Shown here piece after piece: positions 5,605 to 8,722 of a stretch of DNA of 8,722 nucleotides. Position 1 is the first letter of the stretch, and every line of letters starts with the position of its first letter. A program made the position numbers and the translations under genes. The notes under the pieces were generated by a model, which saw nothing but the letters and a program-made list of their open reading frames with translations, ran no database searches and was not told the DNA's origin. This DNA is from JAICJR01 sp036491015 (GTDB lineage Bacteria > Actinomycetota > Thermoleophilia > Solirubrobacterales > Thermoleophilaceae). The stretch covers positions 1 to 8,722 of the forward strand of contig DASXCV010000060.1 of NCBI GenBank assembly GCA_036491015.1, in the 5' to 3' direction.

Positions 5605-7284
5605 GTGGCGGCTCCAGAGCGCCCAGCCGCGCCCCGAGGGGCCGACCGCGTGAGACCGCGGCGTGGCGGCACGTCCGGGGACGGGCCGCCGCCGCCGGAG
5701 GGGCCGGGCTCGACCGGCAGCGGCCGCCGTCTGGCGGTCAGCACCGCGTTCTTCTCGGCGGCCACCGGCATCTCGCGCGTGGCGGGTCTCGCGCGGGAGA
5801 TCATCGCGGCGAGCTACTTCGGCGTGAGCGGCGCGATGTCGGCGTTCACGATCGCCTTCCAGGTGCCGAACCTGATGCGCGCGCTGTTCGCCGACGCCGC
5901 GCTCCAGGGCGCGTTCGTACCGGTCTTCACCGAGCTGCTCGAGAAGGGCAAAAAGCGCGAGGCGTACACGGTCGCGTGGAGCGTGTTCAGCCTGATGGCC
6001 GCGCTGCTGGGCATGGTCACCCTGCTCTTCCTCGTGCTGGCGGGACCGATCATGTCCGCGGTCACGCCGGGCTTCGACCACTCGCCCGAGCTGCGCCACC
6101 TCACGATCACGATGTCTCGAATCATGTTCCCGGTGGTGCTGCTGCTGGCGCTGTCCGGGGTGATCGTGGGGATGCTCAACTCGCTCGGGCACTTCAGCAT
6201 CCCGGCACTCACGCCGGTGATCTGGAACCTCATCATCATCGCCTGCCTCGTCCTGCTGCGAAGTCATTTCAGGCCGTCGCACGCGATCTACGCCTACGCG
6301 ATCGGCGTGTTGCTCGGGACGATCGCCCAGTTCCTGATCCCGATACCCGTCCTGATACACGCGGGGATTCCGATCAAGCTGAGCTTCGATTGGAAGAACC
6401 CGGACGTCTGGCGCGTGCTCAAGCTGATGCTGCCGGTGACGATCGCGCTCGGCCTGATCAACTTCGACGCGCTCATCAACTCGATCTTCGGCACGCTCGT
6501 GTCCGACCAGGCGCCGGCGGCGATCGACAAGGCGTTCCGCATCTACCAGCTGCCGCAGGGCCTCTTCAGCGTCGCGATCGCCACCGTTCTCTTCCCCACG
6601 CTCTCCCGCCTGGCGGCGCGGGCCGACTACGACAACCTCCGCTACACGATGGCCAACGGGGTGAGGCAGACGCTGCTGCTCCTGATCCCCTCGGCGGTGC
6701 TGATGGCCATCCTGGCCGAGCCCATCACGCGGCTCCTCTACCAGCGTGGAGCGTTCGGCGGCGGCGCCACCCACCTCGTGTCGATCGCGCTCCTGTGCTG
6801 GTCGTTCTCGCTGCCGTTCCAGGGGGCCAGCCTGCTCTTCTCGCGCACCTTCTTCAGCCTGCAGAAGCCATGGTTCACCACAGCGCTCGCGATGGTCAAC
6901 CTCACAGTGAACGCGGTCTTCTCGGCGATCTTCTACTACCCGTGGGGGATCACCGGCGTCGTGCTCGGCTCGGTGGCGGGCACGTTCGCGATGGCGGTGG
7001 CCCAGGCCTGGGTGCTGCGGCGCGACCTCGGCGGGATCGACGGCCAGAGGACGCTGCGCACCGTCGCCCGGATCGTCGTGGCGACCGTGGTCATGGGGCT
7101 TGTGAGCTACTTCGTCTGGTGGCTCTTCGACACCGGCCTCGGCACTTCGCTGATCGCCCAGATCATCAGCCTCGGCCTGGGGATCGGCGCCGGAATCCTC
7201 GTCTACGCGGGCTGCGTGACCCGCATGAACGTCGAGGAGGCCCACCAGATCCGCCGGCTCCTCCTGAACCGGGCGCGTGTCTAG
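5605..7284 (+). CDS. murJ: Lipid II flippase MurJ (MviN family)
   Basis: Polytopic inner-membrane protein of the MOP superfamily that moves the peptidoglycan precursor lipid II from the inner to the outer face. It has 559 residues and about 14 hydrophobic segments from residue 44 on, a normal MurJ core without the pseudokinase extension of mycobacterial homologues. Residues 1-40 form a Pro/Gly/Arg-rich cytoplasmic tail. The core opens with SRVAGLAREIIAASYFG (57-73), carrying equivalents of E. coli Arg18 and Arg24 (R58, R64). PNLMRALFADAALQGAFVP (88-106) holds the Arg52 equivalent R92, and FRIYQLPQGLFSVAIATVLFP (311-331) the Arg270 equivalent R312. Positions matching E. coli Asp39, Lys46, Asp269 and Glu273 are S79, Q86, F311 and Q315 in my from-memory alignment. 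Two starts are possible: GTG 5605, near-leaderless from the -10 at 5590-5595, or GTG 5650 behind GAGGGG (5636-5641, eight-base spacing), giving 544 residues. lepA follows after ten bases. Confidence 0.94.
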   Translation: MAAPERPAAPRGADRVRPRRGGTSGDGPPPPEGPGSTGSGRRLAVSTAFFSAATGISRVAGLAREIIAASYFGVSGAMSAFTIAFQVPNLMRALFADAALQGAFVPVFTELLEKGKKREAYTVAWSVFSLMAALLGMVTLLFLVLAGPIMSAVTPGFDHSPELRHLTITMSRIMFPVVLLLALSGVIVGMLNSLGHFSIPALTPVIWNLIIIACLVLLRSHFRPSHAIYAYAIGVLLGTIAQFLIPIPVLIHAGIPIKLSFDWKNPDVWRVLKLMLPVTIALGLINFDALINSIFGTLVSDQAPAAIDKAFRIYQLPQGLFSVAIATVLFPTLSRLAARADYDNLRYTMANGVRQTLLLLIPSAVLMAILAEPITRLLYQRGAFGGGATHLVSIALLCWSFSLPFQGASLLFSRTFFSLQKPWFTTALAMVNLTVNAVFSAIFYYPWGITGVVLGSVAGTFAMAVAQAWVLRRDLGGIDGQRTLRTVARIVVATVVMGLVSYFVWWLFDTGLGTSLIAQIISLGLGIGAGILVYAGCVTRMNVEEAHQIRRLLLNRARV

Positions 7285-7294
7285 CATCAGATCG

Positions 7295-8722
<1,428 letters not shown>

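Overview
The window is high-GC bacterial chromosome (roughly 70% G+C by eye, with codon third positions mostly G or C). The core is a housekeeping block: comEC, holA, rpsT (opposite strand), murJ, lepA. comEC-holA-rpsT-lepA order is common in Actinomycetota. The proteins read like a deep-branching member such as Thermoleophilia (Solirubrobacterales or Gaiellales). That placement is inferred from gene order and protein style; no rRNA or other marker here proves it.

Layout. 1-1437 is the 3' part of a sulfatase gene whose catalytic cysteine lies just outside the window. 1438-1957 is an unusual connector. It holds a 64-residue putative zinc-binding protein with the only strong Shine-Dalgarno sequence in the window, a hairpin just before it, and a large perfect inverted repeat just after it. 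More small palindromes follow ahead of comEC. 1958-5288 is a tight comEC-holA pair: the DNA-uptake channel, then the DNA polymerase III delta subunit. rpsT (ribosomal protein bS20) converges on holA, and the two stop codons share one CTAG. A 56-bp divergent region with back-to-back -10 elements separates rpsT from murJ (lipid II flippase). murJ is followed after 10 bases by lepA (elongation factor 4), which runs off the right edge.

How the genes relate. They do not form one pathway. DNA uptake, replication, translation (bS20, EF4) and cell-wall lipid transport are neighbours through conserved order. comEC-holA and murJ-lepA are probably two rightward transcription units, with rpsT transcribed leftward between them. 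The most unusual part is 1539-2330: non-coding dyads, a small unrecognised protein and a shift in codon third-position use. I see no CRISPR array, tRNA, rRNA, integrase, transposase or recognisable defence system. Nothing here proves an undescribed system; the inverted repeat with its flanking small gene is the best candidate for a closer look.
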